A DNA stretch of 64,000 nucleotides from Methylobacterium sp. J-088 (GCF_022829295.1 NZ_JAKSYH010000028.1:1-64000); one strand, 5' to 3'; shown: positions 35,584 through 45,719, numbered from the stretch's first letter. Notes: generated from the letters alone by a model not told the origin. Numbers and translations: made by a program.

Positions 35584-38500
35584 TCATTGCGGAGCCGGCG
35601 TGCGCAGGTCGAGGGTCAGCGGAAACTCCGCGCTCGGTTCCGGCCGGGGCATCGCGACCTGGCCCGGGGTATGGCCGTGCGGCTGGAACCGGGCGAGGCG
35701 CCGCCCCTCCGCCTCGTAGGCGTTGACCGGGTGGGTCTCGTAGTTGCGCCCGCCCGGATGGGCGACGTGGTAGCGACAGCCGCCGAGCGAGCGCCCGCTC
35801 CAGGCATCGAGGATGTCGAAGGTCAGCGGTGCGTGCGCCGGGATCGTCGGGTGCAGCGAGGAGGCCGGCTGCCACGCCTTGAAGCGCAGGCCCGCCACGG
35901 CTTCGCCGCCGCGGCCGGTGGAGGTCATGGGCAGGCGACGGCCGTTGCAGGCAATGACGTGCCGCTCGGGCACGAAGCCCTCGACCTTGACCTGCAGCCG
36001 CTCGACCGAGCTGTCGACGAAGCGCACGGTGCCCCCGCTTGTCCCTTCCTCGCCCATCACGTGCCAGGGCTCCAGCGCCTGGCGCAGTTCCATCCGGACG
36101 CCGCCATGCTCCACCGCGCCGAAGACCGGGAACCGGAACAGGGCCTGCGCCTCGAAGGCGACGGGATCGAAAGCGTACCCTGCCGCCCGCAGATCCTCCA
36201 GCACCCCGAGGAAGTCGGACCAGAGGAAATGCGGGAGCATGAAGCGATCGTGGAGGTTCGTGCCCCAGCGGACACAACTCCCGGTCTGCGGCTCGCGCCA
36301 AAGCCACGCCACGAGGGCGCGGAGCAGGAGCTGCTGCGCGAGGCTCATCCGCGCGTCCGGCGGCATCTCGAAGGCGCGGAATTCCAGGAGGCCGAGGCGG
36401 CCGGTCGGCCCGTCCGGCGAGTAGAGCTTGTCGATGCAGATCTCGGACCGGTGGGTGTTGCCGGAGACGTCCACCAGGATGTTACGGAACACCCGGTCGA
36501 CCAGCCAGCGCGGGATGTTGGGCGCGTCGGGGGCCGGGATCTGCGCCAGCGCGATCTCCAGCTCGTAGAGCCCGTCATGGCGGGCCTCGTCCATGCGCGG
36601 GGCCTGGCTGGTCGGGCCGATATACAGGCCCGAGAACAGGTAGGAGAGGGCAGGGTGGCGCTGCCAATAGAGCACGAGGCTCTTGAGCAGGTCGGGCCGG
36701 CGCAGGAATGGCGAATCGTCCGGCGTGACGCCGCCCATGACCACGTGGTTGCCGCCGCCGGTGCCGGTGTGGCGCCCGTCGACCATGAACTTCTCGGCGC
36801 CGAGCCGGGTCTGGCGGGCCTCGGCGTAGAGGTCGGTGGTGATGTCGACCGCCTCCCGCCAGGAGGCGGCCGGGTGGACGTTGACCTCGATCACACCTGG
36901 GTCGGGCGTTACCTTGATCATGCCGATCCGTGGGTCGTAGGGCGGCTCGTAGCCCTCGATCTGGATCGGCAGGTTCAGCCCGGCGGCGACCGCTTCGAGA
37001 TGGCCGGCGAGTTCGAGGTATTCGTCGACGCGCTGCACCGGCGGCATGAACACCCGCACCACCCCGTCCCGGGGCTCGATCGACACCGCCGTGCGCACGG
37101 CCACGCCCGTGATGCCCGAGCCGTTGACGGTCGTCTCGCCGGGATGCCCGTCGGGCAGCGCGGCGCGGGGCTCCAGGGGATCCTGCGGCTGGTAGTAGGG
37201 ATAATGCTCCGGTGGCACGTAGGGCAGGGACGACAGGGGCAGGCGGAAGCCCAACGGCGAGTCCCCCGGCACCAGGAAGGTGGCACCGCGGCGGAACTCC
37301 CATGTCTCCGAGATCCAGACCCGATCGGCATCGCCGTCCTTGCCGGTGGGCAGGCTGGCCAGCGGCAGGACGTAGCCCGCGGCCTCCCCGAGACCCCGCG
37401 CGTAGACCCGCTTGATCCGCGCATCGAACTCCACCGAGCCGGACTTGGCGTCGGCCGGCGTGACGTTGACCGGCAGCGCTGCGACCTTCTTCTCCCAGAG
37501 CTCAACGTCCTCGAAGGCCGGGAAGACGTAGTCGGACAGGCCGAGGCGACGGGCCAGCGCGTCGGCGAGCGCCTTGGCCTGCGCGATGGTGGCCGTTCCC
37601 TCCTCCCCGGGGGCAACTTCCGGAGCGATCAGGTCCGGGTTGCGCCAGATCGGTTTGCCATCCTTGCGCCAGTAGAGCCCGAAGGCCCAGCGGGGCAGGC
37701 TCTCGCCGGGATACCACTTGCCCTGGCCGTAATGGAGCAGCCCGCCGGGGCCGAACCGGTCGCGCAGGCGCCGGATCAGTTCGTCGGCGCGGCCGCGCTT
37801 GGTCGGGCCGACCGCGGCGATGTTCCATTCGGGGGCTTCGAAATCGTCCACCGACACGAAGGTCGGCTCGCCGCCCATGGTGAGCCGCACGTCCTGCTTC
37901 GCGAGGTCGGCATCGACCCGCTCGCCCAGCGCGTCCATGGACGTCCAGATCGCCTCCGAGAACGGCTTGGTGATCCGCGGCGTCTCGGCGACGCGGGTGA
38001 TGCTCATCGCGAAGTCGAAGGTGGTCTGGGCCGGCTCCATCGCCCCCGAGATCGGCGCGGCCGAATGGTAGTGCGGCGTCGCGGCCAGCGGGATGTGGCC
38101 CTCGCCGGTGAGCAGACCCGAGGTCGCGTCCATGCCGACCCAGCCGGCGCCCGGCAGGTAGACCTCGGCCCAGGCGTGCAGGTCGGTGAAATCCGCCGAG
38201 GCTCCCGTGGGGCCATCGACCGCAGTGGTGTCGGGCACGAGCTGGATCAGGTAGCCGGAGACGAACCGGGCGGCGAAACCGATCCGGCGCAGCACCTGCA
38301 CGAGCAGCCATGCGGAATCGCGGCACGACCCGCTCTTGAGCCGCAACGTCTCGGCGGGGGTCTGGACCCCGGGCTCCATGCGGACGCCGTAGGCGGTCTC
38401 CCCGGCGATCTGGGCGTTCAGCGCCACCAGGAACTGGACTGTGTTGGGCTCTTCGGGCAGCCGGCCCAGCAGCGCCTCCATCTCGGGGCACTCGGCGTCG

Positions 38501-38862
38501 ACCGGCAGGCGATAGGGCGCCAGCTCCTCCGCGAGATCGGCGTCATACGCGAAGGGATGGGTCTGGGCGTAGTCCTCCACGAAGAAGTCGAACGGGTTGA
38601 TCACCGCCATGTCGGCGGTGAGATCGACCTCGATCTTCAACTCGTCGGTCTTCTCCGGGAAGACGAGCCGGGCGAGCCAGTTGCCGCTCGGATCCTGCTG
38701 CCAGTTCAGGAAGTGGTTGGCGGGCGTCACCGTCAGCGCGTAGGCCGGGACCTTGGTCCGCGCGTGCGGCGCCGGGCGCAGGCGGATCACCTGAGGCCCG
38801 AGGCTGATCGGCCGGTCGTAGCGGTAATGCGTGACGTGGTGCAGGGCGGCTTTAATCGACAC
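35584..38862 (-). CDS. Transglutaminase-like / DUF2126 protein
   Basis: A 1092-residue protein starting at a GTG with a GGAG site. The N-terminal third is a transglutaminase-like protease with catalytic Cys180 in [17 protein letters not shown], a His in [15 protein letters not shown] and an Asp in GMDATSG. The remaining two thirds is DUF2126 ([52 protein letters not shown]), which resembles glutamine synthetase/ATP-guanido-type folds. It is the first gene of the three-gene cluster and is probably the core enzyme. Confidence 0.93.
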   Translation of the reverse strand: MSIKAALHHVTHYRYDRPISLGPQVIRLRPAPHARTKVPAYALTVTPANHFLNWQQDPSGNWLARLVFPEKTDELKIEVDLTADMAVINPFDFFVEDYAQTHPFAYDADLAEELAPYRLPVDAECPEMEALLGRLPEEPNTVQFLVALNAQIAGETAYGVRMEPGVQTPAETLRLKSGSCRDSAWLLVQVLRRIGFAARFVSGYLIQLVPDTTAVDGPTGASADFTDLHAWAEVYLPGAGWVGMDATSGLLTGEGHIPLAATPHYHSAAPISGAMEPAQTTFDFAMSITRVAETPRITKPFSEAIWTSMDALGERVDADLAKQDVRLTMGGEPTFVSVDDFEAPEWNIAAVGPTKRGRADELIRRLRDRFGPGGLLHYGQGKWYPGESLPRWAFGLYWRKDGKPIWRNPDLIAPEVAPGEEGTATIAQAKALADALARRLGLSDYVFPAFEDVELWEKKVAALPVNVTPADAKSGSVEFDARIKRVYARGLGEAAGYVLPLASLPTGKDGDADRVWISETWEFRRGATFLVPGDSPLGFRLPLSSLPYVPPEHYPYYQPQDPLEPRAALPDGHPGETTVNGSGITGVAVRTAVSIEPRDGVVRVFMPPVQRVDEYLELAGHLEAVAAGLNLPIQIEGYEPPYDPRIGMIKVTPDPGVIEVNVHPAASWREAVDITTDLYAEARQTRLGAEKFMVDGRHTGTGGGNHVVMGGVTPDDSPFLRRPDLLKSLVLYWQRHPALSYLFSGLYIGPTSQAPRMDEARHDGLYELEIALAQIPAPDAPNIPRWLVDRVFRNILVDVSGNTHRSEICIDKLYSPDGPTGRLGLLEFRAFEMPPDARMSLAQQLLLRALVAWLWREPQTGSCVRWGTNLHDRFMLPHFLWSDFLGVLEDLRAAGYAFDPVAFEAQALFRFPVFGAVEHGGVRMELRQALEPWHVMGEEGTSGGTVRFVDSSVERLQVKVEGFVPERHVIACNGRRLPMTSTGRGGEAVAGLRFKAWQPASSLHPTIPAHAPLTFDILDAWSGRSLGGCRYHVAHPGGRNYETHPVNAYEAEGRRLARFQPHGHTPGQVAMPRPEPSAEFPLTLDLRTPAPQ

Positions 38863-39053
38863 GATGGCTCCGTCGAAAGGATCGAACGCGGTTCTCGATG
38901 CCGGTCCCTGGCGCCGGACCCAACCGCGCAGTTATGCGATACACACCCACCGACAAGCAATTTCCGTGCGGCGGCCCGGCTGTCTGGCAGGAACTTTGCC
39001 CCGCAGCCCCGCTTGATCGGCAGGTGGGCCGGATGCCGGCCCGGGACGGCCCG

Positions 39054-40238
39054 ATGAAGATTTTCCAGTGCCAGGCGTGCGACCAGCCGGTCACCTTCGA
39101 GGCGACCGGCTGCGAGAGCTGCGCCCGGCGCCTCGGCTATGTGTGCGCAGTTCACGAGATCTCGGCCCTGGAGCCGCAGGGGCTCTCAGGTCATCCTTTG
39201 ATGGGCGGCGCGCGGGTGTTCCACGCCTACGCGGATCCGGGCCGACGCTATCGCCTGTGCAACAACGCCCTGTCGGAGGCCTGCAACTGGCTGGTGCCGG
39301 AGGACTGCACCGACATCTTCTGCACCGCCTGCCGCCACAACCGGGTTGTGCCGGACCTGTCGCAGCCCTGGAACCTGACCCGCTGGCGTCCGATCGAGGC
39401 CGCCAAGCACCGGCTGTTCTACTCGCTGCTCCGTCTGGAATTGCCGCTCGCCACCCGCGCTCAGTACACGGACGGGCTGGCCTTCGACTTCCTGGTCGAT
39501 CCCGCCGAGAGCTTTTCCGGCGGGCCGCCGGTGCTGACGGGCCATATCAACGGCCTGATCACCATGAACATCGCCGAGGCCGACGACGTCGAGCGGGAGC
39601 GCCGCCGGATCCTGTTCGGCGAGCATTACCGCACCCTGCTCGGCCATTTCCGGCACGAGATCGGACATTATTTCTGGTATCTGCTGGTGCTGAACGGCCC
39701 CGCCTGGGAGCCCTTCCGGGCGCTGTTCGGTGACGAGCGCCGCAACTACGTCCAAGCCCTGCAGGATCATTACGCGAAGGGGGCGCCGGCCGACTGGGAC
39801 GAATCCTACGTCTCGGCCTACGCCACGGCCCACCCGTGGGAGGATTTCGCCGAGACCTTCGCGCATTACCTGCACATCGTCGACACGCTCGAGACCGCAT
39901 CGACCTTCGAGTTGCACGTGCGCCCGCGCCTGCGCCATAGGTCCGCGTCGCCGACGGTCATCGACTTCGACCCCTACAATACCTTGGACCTCGACCGGCT
40001 GATCGCGGCGTGGCTGCCGCTGACCTACGCGATCAATTCGCTGTCCCACAGCATGGGCCAGTCGGCGCTCTACCCGTTCAAGTTGACGCCCACAGTGATT
40101 GCGAAGCTCGCCTTCGTGCACGAGCGGATCTACGCCTCCCGCACCGGCACCCTGCCGGATGCCGGCGAGGCCGGGGCCGAGATGCTGCGCGCGGTGATCA
40201 TGGGCCTGCGCCAGAAGGTAGCGTCGGCGACGGGGTGA
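39054..40238 (+). CDS. Zinc-binding metallopeptidase with zinc ribbon
   Basis: A 394-residue protein starting at the ATG at 39054, so that the first residues are the zinc ribbon MKIFQCQACDQPVTFEATGC (Cys pairs at 6/9 and 20/23). More Cys pairs near residues 90-100 (DCTDIFCTACRHN) suggest a second ribbon. The peptidase domain has HEIGH at 201-205 with a further Glu in PWEDFAETFAHYLHI, fitting the putative zinc metallopeptidase family Peptidase_Mx. It is divergent from the DUF2126 cluster and possibly shares a promoter region of about 190 bp. Confidence 0.85.
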   Translation: MKIFQCQACDQPVTFEATGCESCARRLGYVCAVHEISALEPQGLSGHPLMGGARVFHAYADPGRRYRLCNNALSEACNWLVPEDCTDIFCTACRHNRVVPDLSQPWNLTRWRPIEAAKHRLFYSLLRLELPLATRAQYTDGLAFDFLVDPAESFSGGPPVLTGHINGLITMNIAEADDVERERRRILFGEHYRTLLGHFRHEIGHYFWYLLVLNGPAWEPFRALFGDERRNYVQALQDHYAKGAPADWDESYVSAYATAHPWEDFAETFAHYLHIVDTLETASTFELHVRPRLRHRSASPTVIDFDPYNTLDLDRLIAAWLPLTYAINSLSHSMGQSALYPFKLTPTVIAKLAFVHERIYASRTGTLPDAGEAGAEMLRAVIMGLRQKVASATG

Positions 40239-40253
40239 GGGCCCGGCGGCCGG

Positions 40254-40615
40254 TCACGGCCGGGGACGCGGCAATGGTTTCAGCGTGATGAACCGGGCCG
40301 TCCGCGACGGGTCGCCCTCATCGGTCTGCCAAACGGTCCGAACCTGCGGGTCCATTCCGATCAGCGCCGCGAGAGGCCTTTCGAAATAGAGCTTAACGGC
40401 CTGGTGGCCGGTAAGGACGCGTTTGAAATGCGCCCGGCAACAGTGCGAGAGCAACGCATCCCGAACATCGTCCGGGTTACGGGGCGTAAGGCCGAACACC
40501 GCCAGGAAGCGGCCTTTCGCGGCTTCGTCCTTGTGATAGGGTTGAGAAGGTAATCCGCGATTTCGGCGGGAGCGATATGAAAGCGGGACAGCCAATCCGC
40601 TTCGCTCGTAGTCAC
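40254..40615 (-). pseudogene. DUF6883-domain gene with a frameshift
   Basis: The protein starts at a GTG (40615) overlapping the upstream DUF4926 stop: MTTSEADWLSRFHIAPAEIADYLLNP. It then needs a one-base shift near 40543 to continue as YHKDEAAKGRFLAVFGLTPRNPDD and VRTVWQTDEGDPSRTARFIT, the rest of the DUF6883 domain. In the starting frame the protein turns into low-complexity sequence. It is either a mutation or a sequencing error, or (less likely) programmed frameshifting. Confidence 0.7.
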
Positions 40616-40872
40616 CTGACCGCCCGTTCAACGAGGCGCACCGCAGCGGCATCGATCGTGGCCAGCGTGTCGAAGGGCTCCGTGAACTCGACCTCGAACG
40701 CCGCACCGTCTGTGTAGACAGCTACCACCGTACCGGTCGCGCCGGCCGGCACCGTCAGGTCGTCGTCACCCGTCACAGGCAGTAGAACCCGCACGCGATC
40801 GAGTTCGCGAACCGGCTCAGTCCACTCAGCCCCGGCGGGCGGCACGTGCCTGTCCGGACGCTGGACACTCAT
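40612..40872 (-). CDS. DUF4926-domain protein
   Basis: An 86-residue protein with the DUF4926 pattern: VRELDRVRVLLPVTGDDDLTVPAGATGTVV followed by AAFEVEFTEPFDTLATIDAAAVRLV, an SH3-like small barrel. The start at 40872 (MSVQRPDRHV) is chosen to avoid antisense overlap. DUF4926 genes often stand before DUF6883 genes and the pair may be a toxin-antitoxin-like module. Here the partner is frameshifted. Confidence 0.75.
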   Translation of the reverse strand: MSVQRPDRHVPPAGAEWTEPVRELDRVRVLLPVTGDDDLTVPAGATGTVVAVYTDGAAFEVEFTEPFDTLATIDAAAVRLVERAVR

Positions 40873-40921
40873 GGCGCACACGATAGCCCTCTCCCCCGAA
40901 CGCAACGCGGATCCGCGCCCG

Positions 40922-41383
40922 TCACGCCCCCCCGTGCCGCGCCGCGAAGGCACGGAACGCCTCGAGCGTCTCGGCGCTGACGTGATGCTCGATCCCCTCG
41001 GCGTCCCGCCGGGCAGTCTCGGGGCTCACCCCCAGCGCGCAGAGGAAACGCTCGACGATGCGGTGGCGCTCCCGGGCTTGGGCAGCCAGCCGACGGCCGG
41101 CCTCGGTCAGGAACACGCCGCGATAGGGCCGCTGCTGGACGAGCCCGTCCTCGCATAGGCGCTTGAGCATCTTGGCGACGGTGGGCTGCGCCACGCCGAG
41201 GCGCGCCGCGATGTCCACCTGCCGTGCCTCGCCGCCATCGCCGATCAGATCGTCGATCAGCTCGACGTAATCCTCGACCAACTCGGAACGCCGGGCCTCG
41301 CGGGCCTGGCGAAAGCTCTCCACGTGCCGCTCGGGATCGACCAGAACGGTCTCGGGCGGGCCCTGCTCGGACGGTTCCTGCAT
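40922..41383 (-). CDS. mntR: Manganese-responsive regulator MntR
   Basis: A 153-residue DtxR-family repressor starting at the ATG at 41383 ([11 protein letters not shown]). It has a helix-turn-helix [24 protein letters not shown] and a C-terminal dimerisation domain with the metal ligands in [21 protein letters not shown] and [15 protein letters not shown] (Glu, Glu, His). It is divergent from mntH, with a typical MntR box at 41501-41520, so it should repress the Mn importer when manganese is sufficient. Confidence 0.92.
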   Translation of the reverse strand: MQEPSEQGPPETVLVDPERHVESFRQAREARRSELVEDYVELIDDLIGDGGEARQVDIAARLGVAQPTVAKMLKRLCEDGLVQQRPYRGVFLTEAGRRLAAQARERHRIVERFLCALGVSPETARRDAEGIEHHVSAETLEAFRAFAARHGGA

Positions 41384-41500
41384 CGGCTCTCCCTCTCGGC
41401 ACGCACGCGCCGCCCCGCCCCTGTCTAGCAAGAACCGCCCGCGGGAGGGGAGTCCCACAGAGTCCCCATTTAGGGCTTGAATCCGGCGCGCTCAGCCCTG

Positions 41501-41520
41501 AATATAGCCAACGCTATATT
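41501..41520. promoter_or_regulatory. MntR box
   Basis: AATATAGCCAACGCTATATT has perfect 8-bp arms around a 4-bp centre. It closely resembles the published MntR operator of enterobacteria (AACATAGC-N-GCTATGTT type). It lies 18 bp upstream of the mntH start and overlaps or follows its promoter. Confidence 0.85.
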
Positions 41521-41538
41521 TTTGAGGAGAAGGTGAGC

Positions 41539-42867
41539 ATGGCGTCACCGAACGCCGCGACGACCCCCGGAAGCGCCGCGCCCGGGGCGATGAGCCGGCG
41601 GACCGAGGGCGCGATCCGCGACGTCCTCGACGGGCGTCGGAGCGGCCGGGGCCGGTTTCTGCTGTTCGTGGGGCCCGCCGTGACGGCGTCGATCGCCTAC
41701 ATGGACCCCGGAAACTTCGCCACCAACATCCAGGCCGGTGCTCGCTACGGCTACGGCCTGCTCTGGGTGGTGCTGCTCGCCAACCTCACCGCGATGCTGT
41801 TCCAGGCGCTCTCGGCCAAGCTCGGGATCGTCACGGGAAAAAACCTCGCCGAGCATTGCCGGGACGCGACGACCCGCCCGGTGCGCCTCGCCCTGTGGGG
41901 CATCAGTGAGGTCGCCGCCATGGCGACCGACCTCGCGGAGTTCCTCGGCGGCGCCATCGGCCTGTCGCTGCTCACCGGCATGCCGCTCATGGCCGGCATG
42001 GTGGTCACGGCGGTCATCACCTATGCGATCCTGCTCTTGGAGCACGAGGGTTTCCGGCCCCTGGAGATCGCCATCGGCGTGATGGTCGGCACGATCGGCC
42101 TCTGCTACGCGGTCGAGCTGCTGGTCGCGCCGGTGGCCTGGGGGGAGGCCGCCAAGGGCCTCGTCACCCCAAGAATTCCGGACGCGGAGGCGCTCACCAT
42201 CGCGGTCGGGATCATCGGCGCCACCGTGATGCCGCACGCGCTGTTCCTGCATTCGGGCCTGACCCAGGGGCGGGGCAATCCCCGCAGCGAGGCCGACCGG
42301 CGCCTGCTGGTGCGCTACTCGAACCGCGAGGTGGTGGTGGCCCTGATGCTGGCGGGCCTCGTCAACATCGCGATGGTAATCATGGCGGCGGCGGCCTTCC
42401 ATCTCGGCCACAGCGAGATCGCAGAGATCGGCGAGGCCTACCGGACCCTGACGCCGCTGCTGGGCCCCGCCGCGGGGGCGGCCTTCCTGGTGTCGCTGCT
42501 GGCCTCCGGCATCTCCTCGTCGGTGGTCGGGACGCTCGCCGGGCAGATGGTGATGCAGGGCTTCACCGGCTGGCGGATCCCGCTCCTCGTCCGCCGGCTC
42601 GCGACCATGCTGCCGGCCTTCGTGGTCGTGGCGATCGGCGTCGATCCGACCCGGGCGCTGGTCCTGTCGCAGGTGGTGCTGTCGCTGGCCCTGCCGGTAC
42701 CAATGGTGGCGCTGGTGGTGTTCACCCGGCGCCGGAGCGTGATGGGGCCCTTTGCCAACGGGCCGCTCACCCAGGCGGCCGCCATGGCGGGGGCTGCGGT
42801 GGTGCTGGCACTCAACATGGTGCTGCTGGCGGCGGCGTTCGGGGTGCCGGTGCCGGGATTGGGGTGA
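41539..42867 (+). CDS. mntH: Proton-coupled manganese transporter MntH (Nramp)
   Basis: A 442-residue, 11-helix inner-membrane protein of the Nramp family that imports Mn2+ (and Fe2+) with protons. The metal-site motifs are DPGN at 56-59 in helix 1 and MPH at 231-233 in helix 6. A ribosome site GAGGAGAAGG precedes the ATG at 41539. The first about 35 residues are a hydrophilic extension. It is regulated by the adjacent MntR. Confidence 0.95.
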   Translation: MASPNAATTPGSAAPGAMSRRTEGAIRDVLDGRRSGRGRFLLFVGPAVTASIAYMDPGNFATNIQAGARYGYGLLWVVLLANLTAMLFQALSAKLGIVTGKNLAEHCRDATTRPVRLALWGISEVAAMATDLAEFLGGAIGLSLLTGMPLMAGMVVTAVITYAILLLEHEGFRPLEIAIGVMVGTIGLCYAVELLVAPVAWGEAAKGLVTPRIPDAEALTIAVGIIGATVMPHALFLHSGLTQGRGNPRSEADRRLLVRYSNREVVVALMLAGLVNIAMVIMAAAAFHLGHSEIAEIGEAYRTLTPLLGPAAGAAFLVSLLASGISSSVVGTLAGQMVMQGFTGWRIPLLVRRLATMLPAFVVVAIGVDPTRALVLSQVVLSLALPVPMVALVVFTRRRSVMGPFANGPLTQAAAMAGAAVVLALNMVLLAAAFGVPVPGLG

Positions 42868-43069
42868 GAGCCCGCAGCGCGGTTGTCGTGCCCACGCCTT
42901 CGCGTCACCGGACGCAGATCGATCGTTGGCTCAAGCCGCAGCCCACAGGTTGGCTGTGCAGAGATGTCGAAAATCCCACACAGCTCACATGACGCGTTGT
43001 CGGTAAGCGAAGCCGACGCGTAGCATGAGCCTCGTGAGAGACCTATGTCTATGCTATGGGGATGGCGTC

Positions 43070-43321
43070 ATGCGCACGGGCAAATTCAAGATCAGCTATC
43101 CGGCAGCTGCACAGCTCGCGTTGCTGCCCCAGGCCGAGAAGGCAGCCCTGAAGCGCCTGTTCGCAAGTGATGAGATCGAGCAGCCGGAAACGACGAAGCC
43201 GATCAGCGATGGTCGTTTCGTATCCCGGCTCGGAAACAAGCGTGTGCTGTGGCGTCGGCAATCCTCGGATAACGCGCCGGAGATCCTCTCGATCGTCGAT
43301 CATTCGTTTGCTCAAGCCTGA
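43070..43321 (+). CDS. RelE-like small protein, partner of Shedu-like gene
   Basis: An 83-residue protein starting at the ATG at 43070 (MRTGKFKISYPAAAQLALLPQ). Its end NKRVLWRRQSSDNAPEILSI then VDHSF follows the RelE/ParE strand pattern (R-V-L-W-R ... I-L-x-I-V-D), but it lacks some usual active-site residues. No antitoxin gene is next to it. It stops directly before the ATG of the DUF4263-like gene (no gap), so both are one transcript. It is moderately AT-rich. The function is inferred from fold pattern only. Confidence 0.6.
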   Translation: MRTGKFKISYPAAAQLALLPQAEKAALKRLFASDEIEQPETTKPISDGRFVSRLGNKRVLWRRQSSDNAPEILSIVDHSFAQA

Positions 43322-43942
43322 ATGAGCAGTTTTGAAAGAATCAAATTCGATCTGAGGCACGCCGACACCGAATTGGCATCGTTCAAGGCATGGCTCGCTG
43401 CGGTGAATTTCGTTGGCGAGACGGTTATTGTTTCTGAAATCAAGAAGCGGCGACACATGGCCTGCCTTTTAGCTTCGACGTTAGGTCTGCCAGCGCCTGA
43501 TATGATCAAGTTCGAACTCGCGCTCAAAGGAATGTTTCGCACCGACTTGGTGCTTGGTAACGATGGTCAACGCCGGTTCGGGCTCATCGAATTCGAGGAT
43601 GCGGAAGCAACGAGCATCTTCAAGAAAGGCACCCCTCAATATCGTTTCTGGTCGCCGCGGATCGAGCATGGATTCAGCCAGATCCTCGATTGGGCTTGGG
43701 TACGATCCGATCATCCAAACGATTCGGTTCTGCTCGGCGGCTTTGGTGGCCCGATCACCACGAATGCTTATGCCGTCATTTGCGGTCGCGACGCGAGCTT
43801 GGCCGACGACGTGGAACGTAAAAGGTTCAAGCATCGTCGCGATCACCTTAAGGTGGAAGGCCAACCAGCTTTGGTGCTGACGTACGACGAGATGGTGCGC
43901 AGCATGGAGGATAATCTCTCAGTCGCGAAAACCTGGACTTGA
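43322..43942 (+). CDS. Shedu/DUF4263-like nuclease-family protein
   Basis: A 206-residue protein. FRTDLVLGN (D75), followed by the core strand FGLIEFEDAE (E90, E92) and later EHGFSQILDWAWV (Q120), follows the Shedu (DUF4263) arrangement of a PD-(D/E)xK nuclease with a trailing Gln. The usual catalytic Lys of ExK is Glu here, so activity is uncertain, or the Lys is supplied by KK at 101-102. Shedu proteins defend against phages. It is co-transcribed with the RelE-like gene. GC content is lower than that of its neighbours, suggesting transfer. Confidence 0.6.
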   Translation: MSSFERIKFDLRHADTELASFKAWLAAVNFVGETVIVSEIKKRRHMACLLASTLGLPAPDMIKFELALKGMFRTDLVLGNDGQRRFGLIEFEDAEATSIFKKGTPQYRFWSPRIEHGFSQILDWAWVRSDHPNDSVLLGGFGGPITTNAYAVICGRDASLADDVERKRFKHRRDHLKVEGQPALVLTYDEMVRSMEDNLSVAKTWT

Positions 43943-44030
43943 CGATGGAGCATGAACGGACCTCGATCCGATCGGAGCTCCTTCACGCGTCTTTACGAAG
44001 AGAAGATCTTTTCGCCCCCACCGCCCTCCC

Positions 44031-45719
44031 TCACATCGCCCGCACCACCACCTCCACGAGGTTGGCGCCCCCCGACCGGATCCCGGCCTCGATCGCCGGG
44101 GCGATATCGGCGGCGGCCGTCACCCGCCGCGCCGGAACCCCCATCGAGGCGGCGAGTGCCGGAAAATCGATCCGTGGGTCGGTGAGGTCCATGGCGATGA
44201 AGCGGTTGGCGCGCACCGAGGCGTAGTGTGCCTGGCCCTTCATGAAGGTCTTGAGGATGTTGTACTCGGCGTTGTTGATCACCACGAAGGTGACCGGCAG
44301 CTTTTCGTGCGCGGCCGTCCACAGGGCCTGAGGCGAGTATAGCGCGGCGCCGTCGCCGACCACGCAGACCACCGGGGCGCGGTCGAGGCCCAGGGAGAAG
44401 CCGACCGCGGCCGGCATGCCCCAGCCGAGCACGCCGCCGCGCATCGCCGCGTACTGATGGGCCGAGGGGCTATCGAGGAAGGTGCGCAGGTGGGTCAGGG
44501 TCGCGGGGGCCTCGTCCACGATGGTGGTCTCGGCCCCGACCGCGCGGGCCACCTCCCGGGCGGCCACCAGCGGCGCGATCACCGGATCCGCGAAGGCCGC
44601 ATCCGCGGCGGCGGCGAGCTTCGCCCGGCGCTCGGCCCGGGCGGTCACGGCCCGGTCGCGCAGGTCCGCGAAAATCGCGGACCGGTCGGCGAGGCGGGGC
44701 TCGAGCAGCGGCAGCAGTGCCTCCAGCGAGGCGCGGATGTCGCCCACCGTCGACAGGCCGGTGGCGTAGGTGCGCCCGAGGTCACGGACATCCGCGGAGA
44801 GCTGAAACACCTGCACCCCCGGTGGCACCGCCGAGACCTCCGAGTAGAGCACGGTGATCAGCGACTTGCCGCCGAGCGCGAACACCGCGTCGTAGCGCCC
44901 GAGGATCTCCGCGATGGCGTCCGCCCGGGTCGGCAGGTTGCCGGCCCAGAGCGGGTGCGCAGTGGGGAAGGGGATGTGGGCCGGCCAGGACGAACCGTAG
45001 ACCGGCGCCGCCAGGAGATCGGCCAGCGCCACCATCTGCGCCGAGGCGTCCGAGGCGTCGATCTCGTCGCCCGCGATTAGGGCGAGGCGGCCCGGCGCGA
45101 TCGCGGCGAGTTCCTCCGCCAGCCGGTCCAGGGAGCCCGCCACCGCCCGCTGGTCGATGGTCGAGGTCTCGCCCGCGGGAACCGTGCTCATCGCCTCCAT
45201 TACGTCCATGGGCAGGGACAGGAAGACCGGGCCGGAGGGGGCAGCCCCCGCATCGTGGAAGGCGCGGCGCAGCAGGATCGGGATCTGGTCCGGACTCGTC
45301 ACTTCGCGCGCCCATTTCATCACCGGGTCGGCGATGGCCACGAGGTCGCCCATCAGGAGCGGATCGGTCAGCGCGTGGCGCAGGTCCTGCTGCCCGGCGG
45401 TGACCACCAGCGGCGTGCCTGAGACCTGGGAATTGACCAGCCCGCCCATGGCGTGGCCGAGGCCGCCCGCCGTGTGCAGGTTGAGGAAGGCGGGGCGCCG
45501 CGCGCCCTGCGCGTAGCCGTCCGCCATGGCGACTGCGGTCGCTTCCTGCAGGGCCAGAATGTAGGTGATGTCGGGCGCCTCGGTGAGCGCGTCGATCAGC
45601 GGCAATTCCGTGGTACCGGGATTGCCGAAGATGTAGCGCACCCCCTCCGAGCGCAGCACCTCCACCAGGAGGTCGGCGCCCCGGCGGCGGCCCGCTGCCT
45701 CGACGGTCTCGATCGTCAT
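44031..45719 (-). CDS. ThDP-dependent decarboxylase (benzoylformate decarboxylase-like)
   Basis: A 562-residue thiamine diphosphate enzyme with an N-terminal PYR domain (GVRYIFGNPGTTELPLIDAL, catalytic Glu in ALQEATAVAMADGYA), a central domain, and a PP domain with the GDG...NN motif (CVVGDGAALYSPQALWTAAH..FVVINNAEYN). NPGTTELP and the GLG/HAMGG region point to benzoylformate decarboxylase or acetolactate-synthase-like enzymes. It lacks the typical regulatory partner of acetohydroxyacid synthase. The substrate is not determined. Confidence 0.85.
   Translation of the reverse strand: MTIETVEAAGRRRGADLLVEVLRSEGVRYIFGNPGTTELPLIDALTEAPDITYILALQEATAVAMADGYAQGARRPAFLNLHTAGGLGHAMGGLVNSQVSGTPLVVTAGQQDLRHALTDPLLMGDLVAIADPVMKWAREVTSPDQIPILLRRAFHDAGAAPSGPVFLSLPMDVMEAMSTVPAGETSTIDQRAVAGSLDRLAEELAAIAPGRLALIAGDEIDASDASAQMVALADLLAAPVYGSSWPAHIPFPTAHPLWAGNLPTRADAIAEILGRYDAVFALGGKSLITVLYSEVSAVPPGVQVFQLSADVRDLGRTYATGLSTVGDIRASLEALLPLLEPRLADRSAIFADLRDRAVTARAERRAKLAAAADAAFADPVIAPLVAAREVARAVGAETTIVDEAPATLTHLRTFLDSPSAHQYAAMRGGVLGWGMPAAVGFSLGLDRAPVVCVVGDGAALYSPQALWTAAHEKLPVTFVVINNAEYNILKTFMKGQAHYASVRANRFIAMDLTDPRIDFPALAASMGVPARRVTAAADIAPAIEAGIRSGGANLVEVVVRAM

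Noticed and set aside
35587-39057. 1156-codon open frame on the plus strand
   Set aside because: It is entirely antisense to the DUF2126 gene, whose motifs are clear; the antisense protein is low-complexity and His/Arg/Gly-rich.
40922-41158. 95-codon plus-strand frame inside mntR
   Set aside because: Antisense to the clear MntR coding sequence.
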